Shown here: one piece after another, positions 25,513-33,012 of the stretch | Position numbering within the stretch: the first letter of the stretch is position 1 | How the letters are laid out: the number at the start of each line of letters is the position of its first letter | From: an uncultured Lachnospiraceae bacterium | GTDB lineage: Bacteria; Bacillota; Clostridia; Lachnospirales; Lachnospiraceae | Direction of reading: 5' to 3' | Length of the DNA stretch: 64,000 nucleotides | Assembly (NCBI GenBank): GCA_910579505.1 | Contig: CAJTTZ010000010.1 | Coordinates: 62,001-126,000, forward strand | Position numbers and translations under genes: made by a program | The notes under the pieces: generated by a model | The model's database searches: none | What the model saw: the letters and a program-made list of their open reading frames with translations, nothing else | What the model was told of the DNA's origin: nothing

Positions 25513-25947
25513 CTATATAACGTAGTTCCCGCTCTTTTCTTCGTGCCACCCTACCAGGTCTGCAAGGGTCACACGGTCTACCACGTCGCTGACCGCCTGG
25601 TCCAGCATCTGCCACAGCCGCAGCGTGACGCACCCCTCCTGTCTTTCGCATGCGTTGACTTCATCCTCCAGACACGCCACCGGGGCAAGAGACCCCTCCG
25701 TCAGACGCAGGATCATGCCGACCGTATACTGCGACGGGTCTTTCATCAGATGATACCCGCCCTGCGGTCCCCTGATACTCTTCACATACCCCGCCTTATT
25801 CAATATGGAGATAATCTGTTCCAGATACTTTTCCGAAATCTCCTGCCTTGCCGCAATATCCTTGATTCGGACCGGGTCGCCCGTATCATAAACCGCCAGA
25901 TCCAGCATCAGCCTTAGCGCATACCTGCCTTTTGTGGAAATTTTCAT
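25513..25947 (-). CDS. Rrf2-family transcriptional regulator
   Basis: A 144-residue winged-helix protein beginning MKISTKGRYALRLMLDLA, the standard Rrf2 N-terminus, with ISEKYLEQIISILNKAGYVKSIRGPQGGY covering helix 3 and wing. Three cysteines (CLEDEVNACERQEGC, spacing C-x7-C-x5-C) stand where IscR-type members bind a [2Fe-2S] or NsrR-type a [4Fe-4S] cluster, so it may sense iron-sulfur status, redox or nitric oxide; CymR-like members without cluster exist too. Monocistronic, AAGGGAGAGCAGGGG upstream, with a dyad over its own promoter. Confidence 0.88.
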   Translation of the reverse strand: MKISTKGRYALRLMLDLAVYDTGDPVRIKDIAARQEISEKYLEQIISILNKAGYVKSIRGPQGGYHLMKDPSQYTVGMILRLTEGSLAPVACLEDEVNACERQEGCVTLRLWQMLDQAVSDVVDRVTLADLVGWHEEKSGNYVI

Positions 25948-25994
25948 CCCCTGCTCTCCCTTCCTGTCACCAAAAAAAGCCGTTTGGATTCTTC

Positions 25995-26041
25995 TATATT
26001 CCTATCGTGTTAATATACTTTTATATAAAAGTTATATCCAA
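25995..26041 (-). promoter_or_regulatory. Rrf2 gene promoter with overlapping dyad
   Basis: Minus strand TTGGAT, 18 bases, TATATT (26012-26041). The -10 is one half of a TATATT/AATATA dyad (25995-26017), a layout expected for autorepression. Confidence 0.5.
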
Positions 26042-26074
26042 AAAGAAATAAACTGTCAAGAAATGCTTATTCCG

Positions 26075-26926
26075 TCACTCCTCCACACCCGGAAGATTCC
26101 CAAACTTATCAATGCTGCGGTCAATCTTCTCCAGGTCAATCCGCAGCCGTCCCCCGTAAATCTGTACGCCTGCCTCCCCCTTTAACGAATAGATATGGGG
26201 AACCGCGTCCTCCTCAGCGAGATAGACAATCAGGATTCTCCTCTCCGTGTCAACCGCCCAGTATTCCTTCACCCCCGCTTCCATGTACTTCATCAATTTC
26301 AGCGTGATATCCCTTTTCCTCGTGGACTTGGAGAGCACTTCCAGCACAAAATCCGGCGCGCCGTAAATGCCGAAATGCTTCACCTTTTTCGGATCGCAGA
26401 CAATGATCACATCCGGCTGTATCATCGTCTTTACACTTCGGTCAAGCTGCACGTCAATGGGCGATATAAAAGGGATGCAGTCCCCGTCGTTTTCCTCGAT
26501 AAATTCCGAAATCCACCTGTAAACCAAACCGGCAATATGCTGATGCAGCGTCGAGGACGCCGCCATGTCATAAAAAATACCGTCGATCAGCTCCACCCGC
26601 CTGTCGTCGGGCAGGGCGTAATAGTCCTGCAGCGTGAACTCCCCCTGTTCCACATAAACGCGCTCCGCGCCGTAAACCCGGGGCTGGTTGAGCGTCCGCG
26701 GCTGTGAATCCATCTGGTAAGTGTAAGCCTTTCCCGGATACAGCTTTTCATCCCCGAGCAGCACCTTCTCCAATGCGTCCAGTGTGGCTTTTCTGGGGTT
26801 TGCGCTGTCCCCGCGCAAAAGCTTCTGCAATGTCCCAATGGGCACCCCGCTGTACTCAGACAGCTTCGCCACACTGTACCCCCGCTCCTCCTTAATCCGC
26901 AAAATGTCCGCCAGCATAAGACTCAT
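26075..26926 (-). CDS. HTH-Uma2 fusion: XRE-like DNA-binding domain plus Uma2/DUF820 nuclease fold
   Basis: A 283-residue protein. Residues 1-60 are a helix-turn-helix of the Cro/XRE kind (ADILRIKEERGYSVAKLSEYSGVPIGTLQKLLRG). Residues about 95-270 are a Uma2 (DUF820, PD-(D/E)XK) domain, with YYALPDDRRVELIDG near its start, MIQPDVIIVCD as the acidic motif, PDFVLEVLSKSTRKRD with the E...K pair, and KEYWAVD. Uma2 proteins are predicted endonucleases of unknown biological role, abundant in cyanobacteria. The N-terminal DNA-binding domain suggests sequence-directed action or autoregulation. Start chosen for GGAGGAAAGGGA upstream. Confidence 0.85.
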   Translation of the reverse strand: MSLMLADILRIKEERGYSVAKLSEYSGVPIGTLQKLLRGDSANPRKATLDALEKVLLGDEKLYPGKAYTYQMDSQPRTLNQPRVYGAERVYVEQGEFTLQDYYALPDDRRVELIDGIFYDMAASSTLHQHIAGLVYRWISEFIEENDGDCIPFISPIDVQLDRSVKTMIQPDVIIVCDPKKVKHFGIYGAPDFVLEVLSKSTRKRDITLKLMKYMEAGVKEYWAVDTERRILIVYLAEEDAVPHIYSLKGEAGVQIYGGRLRIDLEKIDRSIDKFGNLPGVEE

Positions 26927-27045
26927 GGCATTCCCTTTCCTCCGCAAATTTATTACTTTTTATTATTATATATCCGTTTCCATTACCAATCAACACTTTC
27001 TGTTAAAAAGATTTATATAGCAGGACTATTTTCCCATTTCCCCTA

Positions 27046-27073
27046 TAAAGAAATTTCTTCCTGCGGGCGATAT
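27046..27073 (+). promoter_or_regulatory. Sigma-D (flagellar) type promoter
   Basis: TAAA, 16 bases, GGCGATAT: perfect -35 and a single mismatch in the -10 against TAAA-N14-16-GCCGATAT. It lies about 85 bases before the 242-residue gene. Confidence 0.7.
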
Positions 27074-27159
27074 ATAGAGTAAGAGGTGAAGTCAGAAAAC
27101 CTCCCGACGGGTAAACGGATTTACAGTGTTAGCAGATAAAGCTAAGGAGGGCAGGAAAC

Positions 27160-27888
27160 ATGAACAATATGAACGGTGTCAGCAGCTACAATGCCATGCA
27201 GAAAACACTTTACGGCACTGCGTCGCAGAGTAGAAAAACCGCTAAGGCTGACGACAAAAAAACCGACAGTACAAAAAAGACAAACAACAATTCCATAAAG
27301 CTGAGCGACAAGGCAAAAGCTCTTTTACAGGAATTGAAAAAGACCTACAGCAATGCGGATTTCTATGTTGCTGAATATGAGACTGACGAGGAGGCTGCCG
27401 AATACCTCTCCCGCGGTTCCAAGGATTTCAGCGTATTGATTGATCCCGAAGAGTTGGAACGGATGGCTAACGACGATGAGGTAAAGAAACAGAACCTCTC
27501 CCTTTTGGATGAGTCTCTGGGCAAGCTCGGCGAGATGAAAGAGGAATTAAAGAAAACCGGCCGTGAAGACGAAGTCGTGACGCTCGGCGTAAGCATCGGA
27601 AAGGACGGACAGGTATCCTACTTTGCCGAACTGGAAAAAGCAGGCGAGCGCACGAGGGAATTTGTGGATAAGATCCGCGAAGACAAGAAGGAAGCCGCTA
27701 AGGAAGCTGAGGCTGAGAAGAACGGTAAGGCGCAGGACAAATACAACTATGAGCACACCAAGCGCGCTACCGTCTCCGCAAACAGCGTAGAAGATTTGCT
27801 CGAACAGATTACAAACTTTAACTGGGACACTGTAAAGGAAGAGACAACGATTCCTATGCCCGGAAAGAATTTCGATTTCACCGTCTAA
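27160..27888 (+). CDS. Acidic coiled-coil protein, function unknown (possibly DUF6033), sigma-D linked
   Basis: A 242-residue soluble protein, no signal peptide or membrane segment. The first 45 residues are polar and Lys/Thr/Asn-rich (flexible); then come IKLSDKAKALLQELKKTY and a mixed alpha/beta middle (ADFYVAEYETDEEAAEYLSRGSKDFSVLIDPEEL), a long charged helix (about 100-215) and a short tail ending PMPGKNFDFTV. From memory it fits DUF6033-type proteins of Lachnospiraceae, but I cannot confirm this. Strong GCTAAGGAGG before ATG; own sigma-D-type promoter and own terminator. Promoter suggests co-expression with flagella and chemotaxis genes. Confidence 0.75.
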   Translation: MNNMNGVSSYNAMQKTLYGTASQSRKTAKADDKKTDSTKKTNNNSIKLSDKAKALLQELKKTYSNADFYVAEYETDEEAAEYLSRGSKDFSVLIDPEELERMANDDEVKKQNLSLLDESLGKLGEMKEELKKTGREDEVVTLGVSIGKDGQVSYFAELEKAGERTREFVDKIREDKKEAAKEAEAEKNGKAQDKYNYEHTKRATVSANSVEDLLEQITNFNWDTVKEETTIPMPGKNFDFTV

Positions 27889-27900
27889 CAGATCAAACAA

Positions 27901-27941
27901 AAAGGACCGCTCTTTGGCGTGAACGCGGAGGGCGGTCTTTT
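27901..27941 (+). terminator. Rho-independent terminator
   Basis: GACCGC/GCGGTC flanked by AAA/TTT, following the 242-residue gene's stop by a dozen bases; T-rich end. Confidence 0.75.
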
Positions 27942-27974
27942 ATGCGCAGGAAAAACTCTTCCCGCTCGATTTCC

Positions 27975-29525
27975 TTAAAATCTCTTGATTTTCTTTGTGG
28001 TGTTCTTCTCAAATTCCGTATCCCGCAGTTTAACGCTTACAACCCGCTTATACAGAGGCGCTTTCTCATTGTAATCATCGACGATCTTACGGATCTCACC
28101 TTCCACATCCTTGATCTTTTTCTTGGACGCATATTCCAGGTCGGGAAAAATCTCCGCCTCGATCACGCCGTCCTTCTCCCTCACCAGGACCTCCTGTACA
28201 AGACGCGCCGCGCCGATCCTGTTTTCCAGTTCCTCCGGGGAAACGTTCTCGCCGTTTGGCGTAATGATCAGGTTCTTCTTTCTTCCCGTGAGGAAAAGGA
28301 ATCCGTCCTCGTCCACATAGCCGAGATCCCCCGTACGGAGCCAGCCGTCCACGAGCGTTTCCGCCGTCTCTTCCGGCATCTTATAATACCCCTGCATAAC
28401 GCTTGTGCCTTTTACCCAAAGCTCCTCGTCCACCACTTTGACTTCACAGTTTGGCATACATTTGCCGATGGAACCGTCCTTCTTATTGTTGGGACAGTTG
28501 GAGCTGATGACGGGCGCACACTCCGTCATACCGTAACCCTGCAGAATCGTAATCCCATACTTCTCAAACCGTTTCAGGTAGTCGGGATTTAAGTACGCGC
28601 CGCCGCTGCATATGGTGTGGAGCTGTTTTCCGAACACCTTCGCCTTGATGATGGGCGCGGGCAGCCAGTCCGTCTCCTCCAGTTTCTTGGCAAAAGTCTC
28701 AATCATAAGCGGCACCATAAGAATGATGTTCGGCTCAAAGAGCTTAATATTCTTTAACACCCGCAGCAGGGAATCGTTGATACAGATCACCGATCCAAGG
28801 GACGTCCCCTTTAAAATGTCCATGCTCAGACAGTAGGCATGATGAATCGGCAGCACCGAAAGCAGCACCATTCCCGGCTCAAACCCCATATCCTGCGCCG
28901 TGGCGTTCTCAGCCAGATTTCTGTGGGTCAGCATCACGCCCTTGCTCTTGCCGGTAGTGCCTGAGGTGAACATGATGGTTGCCAGATCTTCCGGCCTGGG
29001 GCTGTGGGCATAGCCCGGCTCCTGCCCGTCCAGCACTTCCTGAAAAAGAAGCGTTCCTTCCGGCGCATCCGCCCCGGCTGCCTCCGGGTCCGTGGCTATC
29101 CAGTGTTTCAGCTTCGGGCATTTCTCCCGCGACATAGCCGCCACTGCCTCGCGCGCCTTGTCGTAGATAAGCACCGTCGCGTCAGACCGGTCGATCAGCT
29201 CGCACAGATCGAACGCCGGCAGGTTTGCGTCCAGCGGTACCGCCACACTGCCGCCGTTTACCGTACCGTAGTAAGATACTATCCACGGATAGGAGTTGTC
29301 GCCCACAATCGCGATATGGGACCCATTCTCGCCCAGCCCTTCCAGAGCCGCCGAAAAGCGCTCACTGTCCTCCCGAAGCTGTCTGTAAGTCTTTGCCTCC
29401 ACAACCGTCTCTTTTTTGCCGTTTCCCCTGTCACGCTTCGCCTTATAACGGACCGCGTCCTGGGGCCCGTAAGCCTCGGAAGCCTTGACTAAAATTTCTC
29501 TGATGGTACTGCTGAATTCGTTCAT
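27975..29525 (-). CDS. AMP-dependent acyl ligase (acyl-CoA or acyl-ACP synthetase)
   Basis: A 516-residue ANL-superfamily adenylating enzyme. Motifs: P-loop TSGTTGKSKGVMLTH (about 187-201), QGYGMTECAP (about 329-338), WLRTGDLGYVDEDG, GRKKNLIITPNGENVSPEELE and a C-terminal KKIKRF with the catalytic lysine. It should activate a carboxylic acid, probably a fatty acid, as acyl-AMP and transfer it to a thiol. An acyl carrier protein gene directly upstream makes that carrier the likely acceptor. Start chosen for GGAGG eight bases upstream. Last gene of the TetR-controlled five-gene cassette; separated from the carrier gene by a compound hairpin element. Confidence 0.9.
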   Translation of the reverse strand: MNEFSSTIREILVKASEAYGPQDAVRYKAKRDRGNGKKETVVEAKTYRQLREDSERFSAALEGLGENGSHIAIVGDNSYPWIVSYYGTVNGGSVAVPLDANLPAFDLCELIDRSDATVLIYDKAREAVAAMSREKCPKLKHWIATDPEAAGADAPEGTLLFQEVLDGQEPGYAHSPRPEDLATIMFTSGTTGKSKGVMLTHRNLAENATAQDMGFEPGMVLLSVLPIHHAYCLSMDILKGTSLGSVICINDSLLRVLKNIKLFEPNIILMVPLMIETFAKKLEETDWLPAPIIKAKVFGKQLHTICSGGAYLNPDYLKRFEKYGITILQGYGMTECAPVISSNCPNNKKDGSIGKCMPNCEVKVVDEELWVKGTSVMQGYYKMPEETAETLVDGWLRTGDLGYVDEDGFLFLTGRKKNLIITPNGENVSPEELENRIGAARLVQEVLVREKDGVIEAEIFPDLEYASKKKIKDVEGEIRKIVDDYNEKAPLYKRVVSVKLRDTEFEKNTTKKIKRF

Positions 29526-29597
29526 CTCATAATCCTCCATATACCAAGTCTGCATCAAGCGCAGCGCGGATGCAAATCTGGCGCAAACCGTCTATAC

Positions 29598-29664
29598 AGA
29601 GAATGCCCAAAAGCGGCATTCTCTCATGTGAAGCTTAAAAAACTTAGCGAGTTTTTTCGAGCTT
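29598..29664 (-). repeat. Compound two-hairpin element, copy E
   Basis: Minus strand order: the stop of the acyl carrier protein gene, then AAGCTCGAAAAAACT paired with AGTTTTTTAAGCTT (29631-29664), then AGAGAATGCC/GGCATTCTCT (29598-29624). It separates the carrier gene from the ligase gene inside the cassette. Confidence 0.85.
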
Positions 29665-29896
29665 AATGTTTTCCTTCACACTGTTCGAGATAATCCACTG
29701 CCTCCTGCACCGTGCGGATGCCGGCAGCCTTCTCCTCCTCGATCTCCACGTCAAAGGTGTCCTCCACCTCGCCGAGCATACTCATAAAATCGAAAGAGGA
29801 AAAGCCCAGATCTTCCATAAACCGGGACTCCGGCTTGATATCCTCCTTCTTTACTTCCACATAGTTCGTAATGATTTCCGCCAACTGATCAAACAT
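29663..29896 (-). CDS. Acyl carrier protein (phosphopantetheine-binding)
   Basis: A 77-residue acidic four-helix carrier. The attachment serine is Ser34 in EDLGFSSFDFMSML, in place of the more common DSLD context. Length and charge are those of a stand-alone ACP. It is unlikely to be the housekeeping fatty acid ACP because of its atypical motif and its position between a condensation-fold protein gene and an acyl ligase gene; it is best seen as the dedicated carrier of this cassette, loaded by the ligase and used by the condensation-fold protein. A phosphopantetheinyl transferase is not in the window. AAGGAGGTTGACAT-like ribosome-binding site upstream. Confidence 0.93.
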   Translation of the reverse strand: MFDQLAEIITNYVEVKKEDIKPESRFMEDLGFSSFDFMSMLGEVEDTFDVEIEEEKAAGIRTVQEAVDYLEQCEGKH

Positions 29897-29985
29897 GTTA
29901 TGTCAACCTCCTTTTTCTATCTTCTTTTTACACTTTATTACGCAGCCATCTTACGCAGTGGCACTGCTCATTGCCATCGCGAATG

Positions 29986-31380
29986 TTATATCAGCTTTAT
30001 GATGTCCCCGATCTTCAAGTTCGGGTTTTCCGTGCCTTTGAACATGATTTTGCACATGTAATAGTAAAAACGCTCCAGCGTCTCACGGCTCACCGCCGCC
30101 ACCTGATGCTCGAAATTGAAATCCAGCCCATTGTCGTCGGGGCGGTGCATCACTGTCAGATACATGGCCTGTACGGTCGCCCCGTTGGGATACCATTTCG
30201 TCTTATATCGGATATCCCCGAGCTGGTCTAAACCTTTCTCCTTTAAGGTCATGGGCTGGTAAGTCAGGGCCAGCGGCTCATAAGTGGCGCCCTGCGGCGT
30301 ATTGTAAAGCTTGCTTCTGTATGCGAAATATTCCACAGGATTATAATTCGTATGGCGGAACACCTCGTTCTGCCCGTTGCGGATCGCGAGAATGCCCTCC
30401 ATAAAGGTCTGTTCCTCGGAGAGAATTGTCCGGAACGGGAAGGAGTGGATTCTCGTACCGCCCGACTTCTTCTCCAGAAGGGTGGCGCGTCTCGCATACG
30501 CCACGTTAATGGACACGTCGTCATTGCCGTTCATCTTCTGCAGATACGTGCGGATTCCCATGATAAGAAGGCACTGCAGGGAAACGTGCTGCTCCTCACA
30601 GAAACGCATCAGCCTCTGGGTCGGCTCCTCCTCCAGATGGAAGATATCTAACGCCGAATCCACCTTTGCCGTCGCAGAAAAAGCTGCCCTTGTCCCGGGG
30701 AATTTTTTCCGCGCCTCCTCCAGCTGCCCCGGACCCTCAATGCCGTTAAAAATCGGCTCCGACTCCCCGATCAGCTTCTGGAAATATTCCTTGTCCCTTG
30801 CCTGTGCTTTGCTTCCCGCCTCATAGGCGAGGTCCTTCTCCAGCTGCTCGGTAAAGGAACGCATATCGAGCGGATAAGGGTACTCGAATTTGACGTTACA
30901 GTAAAGCTCGATCACGTCCCTCAGGAAGCAGATCAGGGACTGGGCATCCATCAGCATATGGTCTCCCAGCACATAAAGGCCCTGGCAGCCGTCCGGCGTC
31001 TTGATCATCACCACCCGGTTCATCGGGCTGTCCTCTCTCTGGAAAGGCACCTGCGTCCAGCCCGTCATGATCTCGGCCGCCTCCTCCATGGTTTTACCCG
31101 TGAAGTCCACGTACTCGATATCCCGCTCTTCCTTCTCCACCACATACTGATACCACTGCTCTTCTTTCTTGTCGTAGGCGAATCGTACACGCATGGACTC
31201 ACAGCGCTCATACGCCTTGTAAACCGCGCGCTTCAGCTCCTCGATATCCAGCTCATACTCGATGGTCAGGCTGGTTCCGATATTTAAAACCTCCTTCTTG
31301 GGACAGAAATCCATATAATAAATATGGAACTTCTGTGCCACCGTAAGGGGATATGTCTTGTGTCCGTTTCTTGTCTTCAT
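29986..31380 (-). CDS. Condensation-domain / CoA-dependent acyltransferase superfamily protein
   Basis: A stand-alone 464-residue protein with the two-lobed condensation fold. The catalytic HHxxxDG appears as DHMLMDA (residues 140-146): second His (141) and Asp (145) kept, first His replaced by Asp and Gly by Ala. Related stand-alone enzymes (PapA, NRPS condensation, alcohol acyltransferases) move an acyl group from a carrier to an alcohol or amine. Other landmarks: YPLTVAQKF at the N-terminus, SFPFRTILSEEQTF, and a LDFNFEHQVAAVSRETLERF end. AAGGAGGGAACT precedes the ATG, 11 bases after the hydrolase stop. Expected to use the cassette's acyl carrier protein as donor; acceptor unknown. Confidence 0.82.
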   Translation of the reverse strand: MKTRNGHKTYPLTVAQKFHIYYMDFCPKKEVLNIGTSLTIEYELDIEELKRAVYKAYERCESMRVRFAYDKKEEQWYQYVVEKEERDIEYVDFTGKTMEEAAEIMTGWTQVPFQREDSPMNRVVMIKTPDGCQGLYVLGDHMLMDAQSLICFLRDVIELYCNVKFEYPYPLDMRSFTEQLEKDLAYEAGSKAQARDKEYFQKLIGESEPIFNGIEGPGQLEEARKKFPGTRAAFSATAKVDSALDIFHLEEEPTQRLMRFCEEQHVSLQCLLIMGIRTYLQKMNGNDDVSINVAYARRATLLEKKSGGTRIHSFPFRTILSEEQTFMEGILAIRNGQNEVFRHTNYNPVEYFAYRSKLYNTPQGATYEPLALTYQPMTLKEKGLDQLGDIRYKTKWYPNGATVQAMYLTVMHRPDDNGLDFNFEHQVAAVSRETLERFYYYMCKIMFKGTENPNLKIGDIIKLI

Positions 31381-31391
31381 AGTTCCCTCCT

Positions 31392-32351
31392 TCACATCAC
31401 TTCGCCGATAAACTTCGTGAGCGCCGCCTCATAACTCTCCATATCCTTATAGTAACTCTCCGCATGGGCAGCGCCGTCAACGATCAGCTTGCTCTTTTTA
31501 GAAGCGCAGTGCTCATAAATGTCGTCGCACATCTGCCTTGGCACAAAGGTATCATTCCCGCCGTGTATAAACAGAATCGGCACCTTGGCCTTCTCCACTT
31601 CCCGCTTTGCGTTGCACTCATCCATCCCGTAGCCCGCAAGCTTCCTGTTCACCAGGTCCGCTCCCGGTATAATGGGAAAGGCAGGCAGATGATACATGGT
31701 GTGGAGCACATGGGTGAACACTTCCTTCGGGGACGTAAAGCCACAGTCCGAGACGATACCCTTCACCTGCTCCGGCAGCTTTAAGCCGCTCAGCATGAGA
31801 AGCGTTGCCGCGCCCATGGAAGTTCCGTGCAAAAGAATTTCCGTCCCTTCGCCGAGCTTCTCAACCGCCCATCTGACCCAGCCGAGCGCGTCCTGCCTGT
31901 CAAGGCATCCGAAACCGATATATTCTCCCTCGCTTTCGCCGTGCGCCCTCGCATCCGGCAAAAGCATGGCAAACCCTCTCTTCTGGTAATAATCCGACAG
32001 ACCGATATAGTCGGACATGCCCTGACTTGTGTAGCCGTGGAAGCAGATCACGATCTTCTCTTTTCCCTGCTGCGCCTGCGCCGGGAAATAAGTGGCGTGA
32101 AGCTTAAGGTCGTCAAAGCTCGTCTGCCATACGTCCTCATGGGGTCTTGCAAGCATAGCCGCCTTGCGCTCCTCAATTATGGGCATATACTGGTTCCAGT
32201 CCGTGCCAGCCATCTTGATCGTGCGCTCGGTCTTTGCCCGGCCGCGCTTCATGGTGCGCCCATAAAAATAGGCAATCTCACCGCCGCAGACAGCCGCCAG
32301 AAGCCCCGCTCCCAACACTGTCTTTTTCAGAATTCCATTTTTTTTACTCAT
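31392..32351 (-). CDS. Alpha/beta hydrolase with N-terminal membrane anchor
   Basis: A 319-residue serine hydrolase. Nucleophile Ser178 in GTSMG, oxyanion region FHGYTSQG (about 104-111), acid in HGGNDTFVP, and catalytic His in DGAAHAESY. An N-terminal hydrophobic helix (about 9-30, TVLGAGLLAAVCGGEIAYF) looks like a signal anchor, which would place the enzyme at the membrane. It may act as thioesterase, esterase or acyltransferase within the cassette. Start overlaps the SCP2 gene stop by four bases (ATGA), so the two are co-translated. Confidence 0.88.
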   Translation of the reverse strand: MSKKNGILKKTVLGAGLLAAVCGGEIAYFYGRTMKRGRAKTERTIKMAGTDWNQYMPIIEERKAAMLARPHEDVWQTSFDDLKLHATYFPAQAQQGKEKIVICFHGYTSQGMSDYIGLSDYYQKRGFAMLLPDARAHGESEGEYIGFGCLDRQDALGWVRWAVEKLGEGTEILLHGTSMGAATLLMLSGLKLPEQVKGIVSDCGFTSPKEVFTHVLHTMYHLPAFPIIPGADLVNRKLAGYGMDECNAKREVEKAKVPILFIHGGNDTFVPRQMCDDIYEHCASKKSKLIVDGAAHAESYYKDMESYEAALTKFIGEVM

Positions 32352-32731
32352 TTTTCCTTCGCCTTCTTTTCTTCCTGCTTAGCCGCCTTTTTCATCTCAC
32401 GCTGCTTGGCCTCAATGATCTCCTTTAAGCGCAGCGCCTTGTCAATATTTCCCTCCACCTTAAGTTTCTGGGTTGTGAACGCCCATATCGGGTCCATCTC
32501 GCCCTCCGCAATCTTTACAAGCACTTCGGGCGCACAGATGAATCTCGCGTCCCTGTCATAATACTCGTAAGGCTCCACATAGAGCGTGCCGTCCTTGACT
32601 TCCACATAGAAAGCGCCGCCCGCCTCCTCATCCTCAATGTTAAACTCAAAAGCCAGATGCTCGTGAATGTCGCTCACATCCGCGCCCATGAATCTTCCCT
32701 TAATGTCATAGAAAAAATCTGCGTACGTCAT
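32348..32731 (-). CDS. SCP2 sterol-carrier-like protein
   Basis: A 127-residue protein matching the SCP2 lipid-binding fold: GAFYVEVKDGTLYVEPYEYYDRDARFICAPEVLVKIAEGEMDPIWAFTTQKLKVEGNIDKALRLKEII includes the typical 'G..DP..A....K..V.G....A..L' helix region. The tail is Lys/Glu-rich. SCP2 domains bind acyl chains or sterols and shuttle them. First gene of the TetR-controlled operon. It begins about 80 bases downstream of the promoter. Confidence 0.88.
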   Translation of the reverse strand: MTYADFFYDIKGRFMGADVSDIHEHLAFEFNIEDEEAGGAFYVEVKDGTLYVEPYEYYDRDARFICAPEVLVKIAEGEMDPIWAFTTQKLKVEGNIDKALRLKEIIEAKQREMKKAAKQEEKKAKEK

Positions 32732-32785
32732 TTTACTCTTTCCTCCTGATGGGAGCCTCCGCCCCTTTTCTCATTTCTACATTTT

Positions 32786-32800
32786 TCGACCTGCGGTCGA
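32786..32800. promoter_or_regulatory. TetR-type operator 1
   Basis: TCGACCTGCGGTCGA: perfect six-base arms around a three-base centre, about 55 bases before the SCP2 start and downstream of the -10, where a bound repressor would block elongation or initiation. Confidence 0.75.
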
Positions 32801-32813
32801 TTTCACCTTTCTA

Positions 32814-32843
32814 ACAATACCACACCTTTCGACCCGCGGTCAA
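32814..32843 (-). promoter_or_regulatory. Promoter of the acyl cassette
   Basis: Minus strand TTGACC, 18 bases, TATTGT. The -35 lies inside operator 2, so repressor and polymerase should exclude each other. Confidence 0.75.
32829..32843. promoter_or_regulatory. TetR-type operator 2
   Basis: TCGACCCGCGGTCAA: same arms as operator 1 with one change, centre 43 bases away (about four helical turns), overlapping the -35 of the cassette promoter. Confidence 0.75.
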
Positions 32844-32948
32844 CTAGTTTGTGGAATGTATTTATTTAAATACTTTTATCCTGCAGACGTATGACTGCAA
32901 CCATAATGATACAATTTGGCATAATATTTCCTAATCTCCTTCCGGCGA

Positions 32949-32977
32949 TTGTCCGCGCCGCCAAACTGTGATAAAAT
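32949..32977 (+). promoter_or_regulatory. Promoter of the tetR gene
   Basis: TTGTCC, 17 bases, TAAAAT, about 36 bases before the tetR ATG. No operator copy overlaps it, so tetR expression may not be strongly autoregulated. Confidence 0.65.
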
Positions 32978-33012
32978 GAATGACATCATATTCAATCAGA
33001 AAGGCGCCCATC

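Noticed and set aside
27060..27160. Cyclic-di-GMP riboswitch in the leader of the 242-residue gene
   Set aside because: The GTAAACGGATTTAC hairpin and GC-rich stem do not match the GEMM core; no support beyond appearance.
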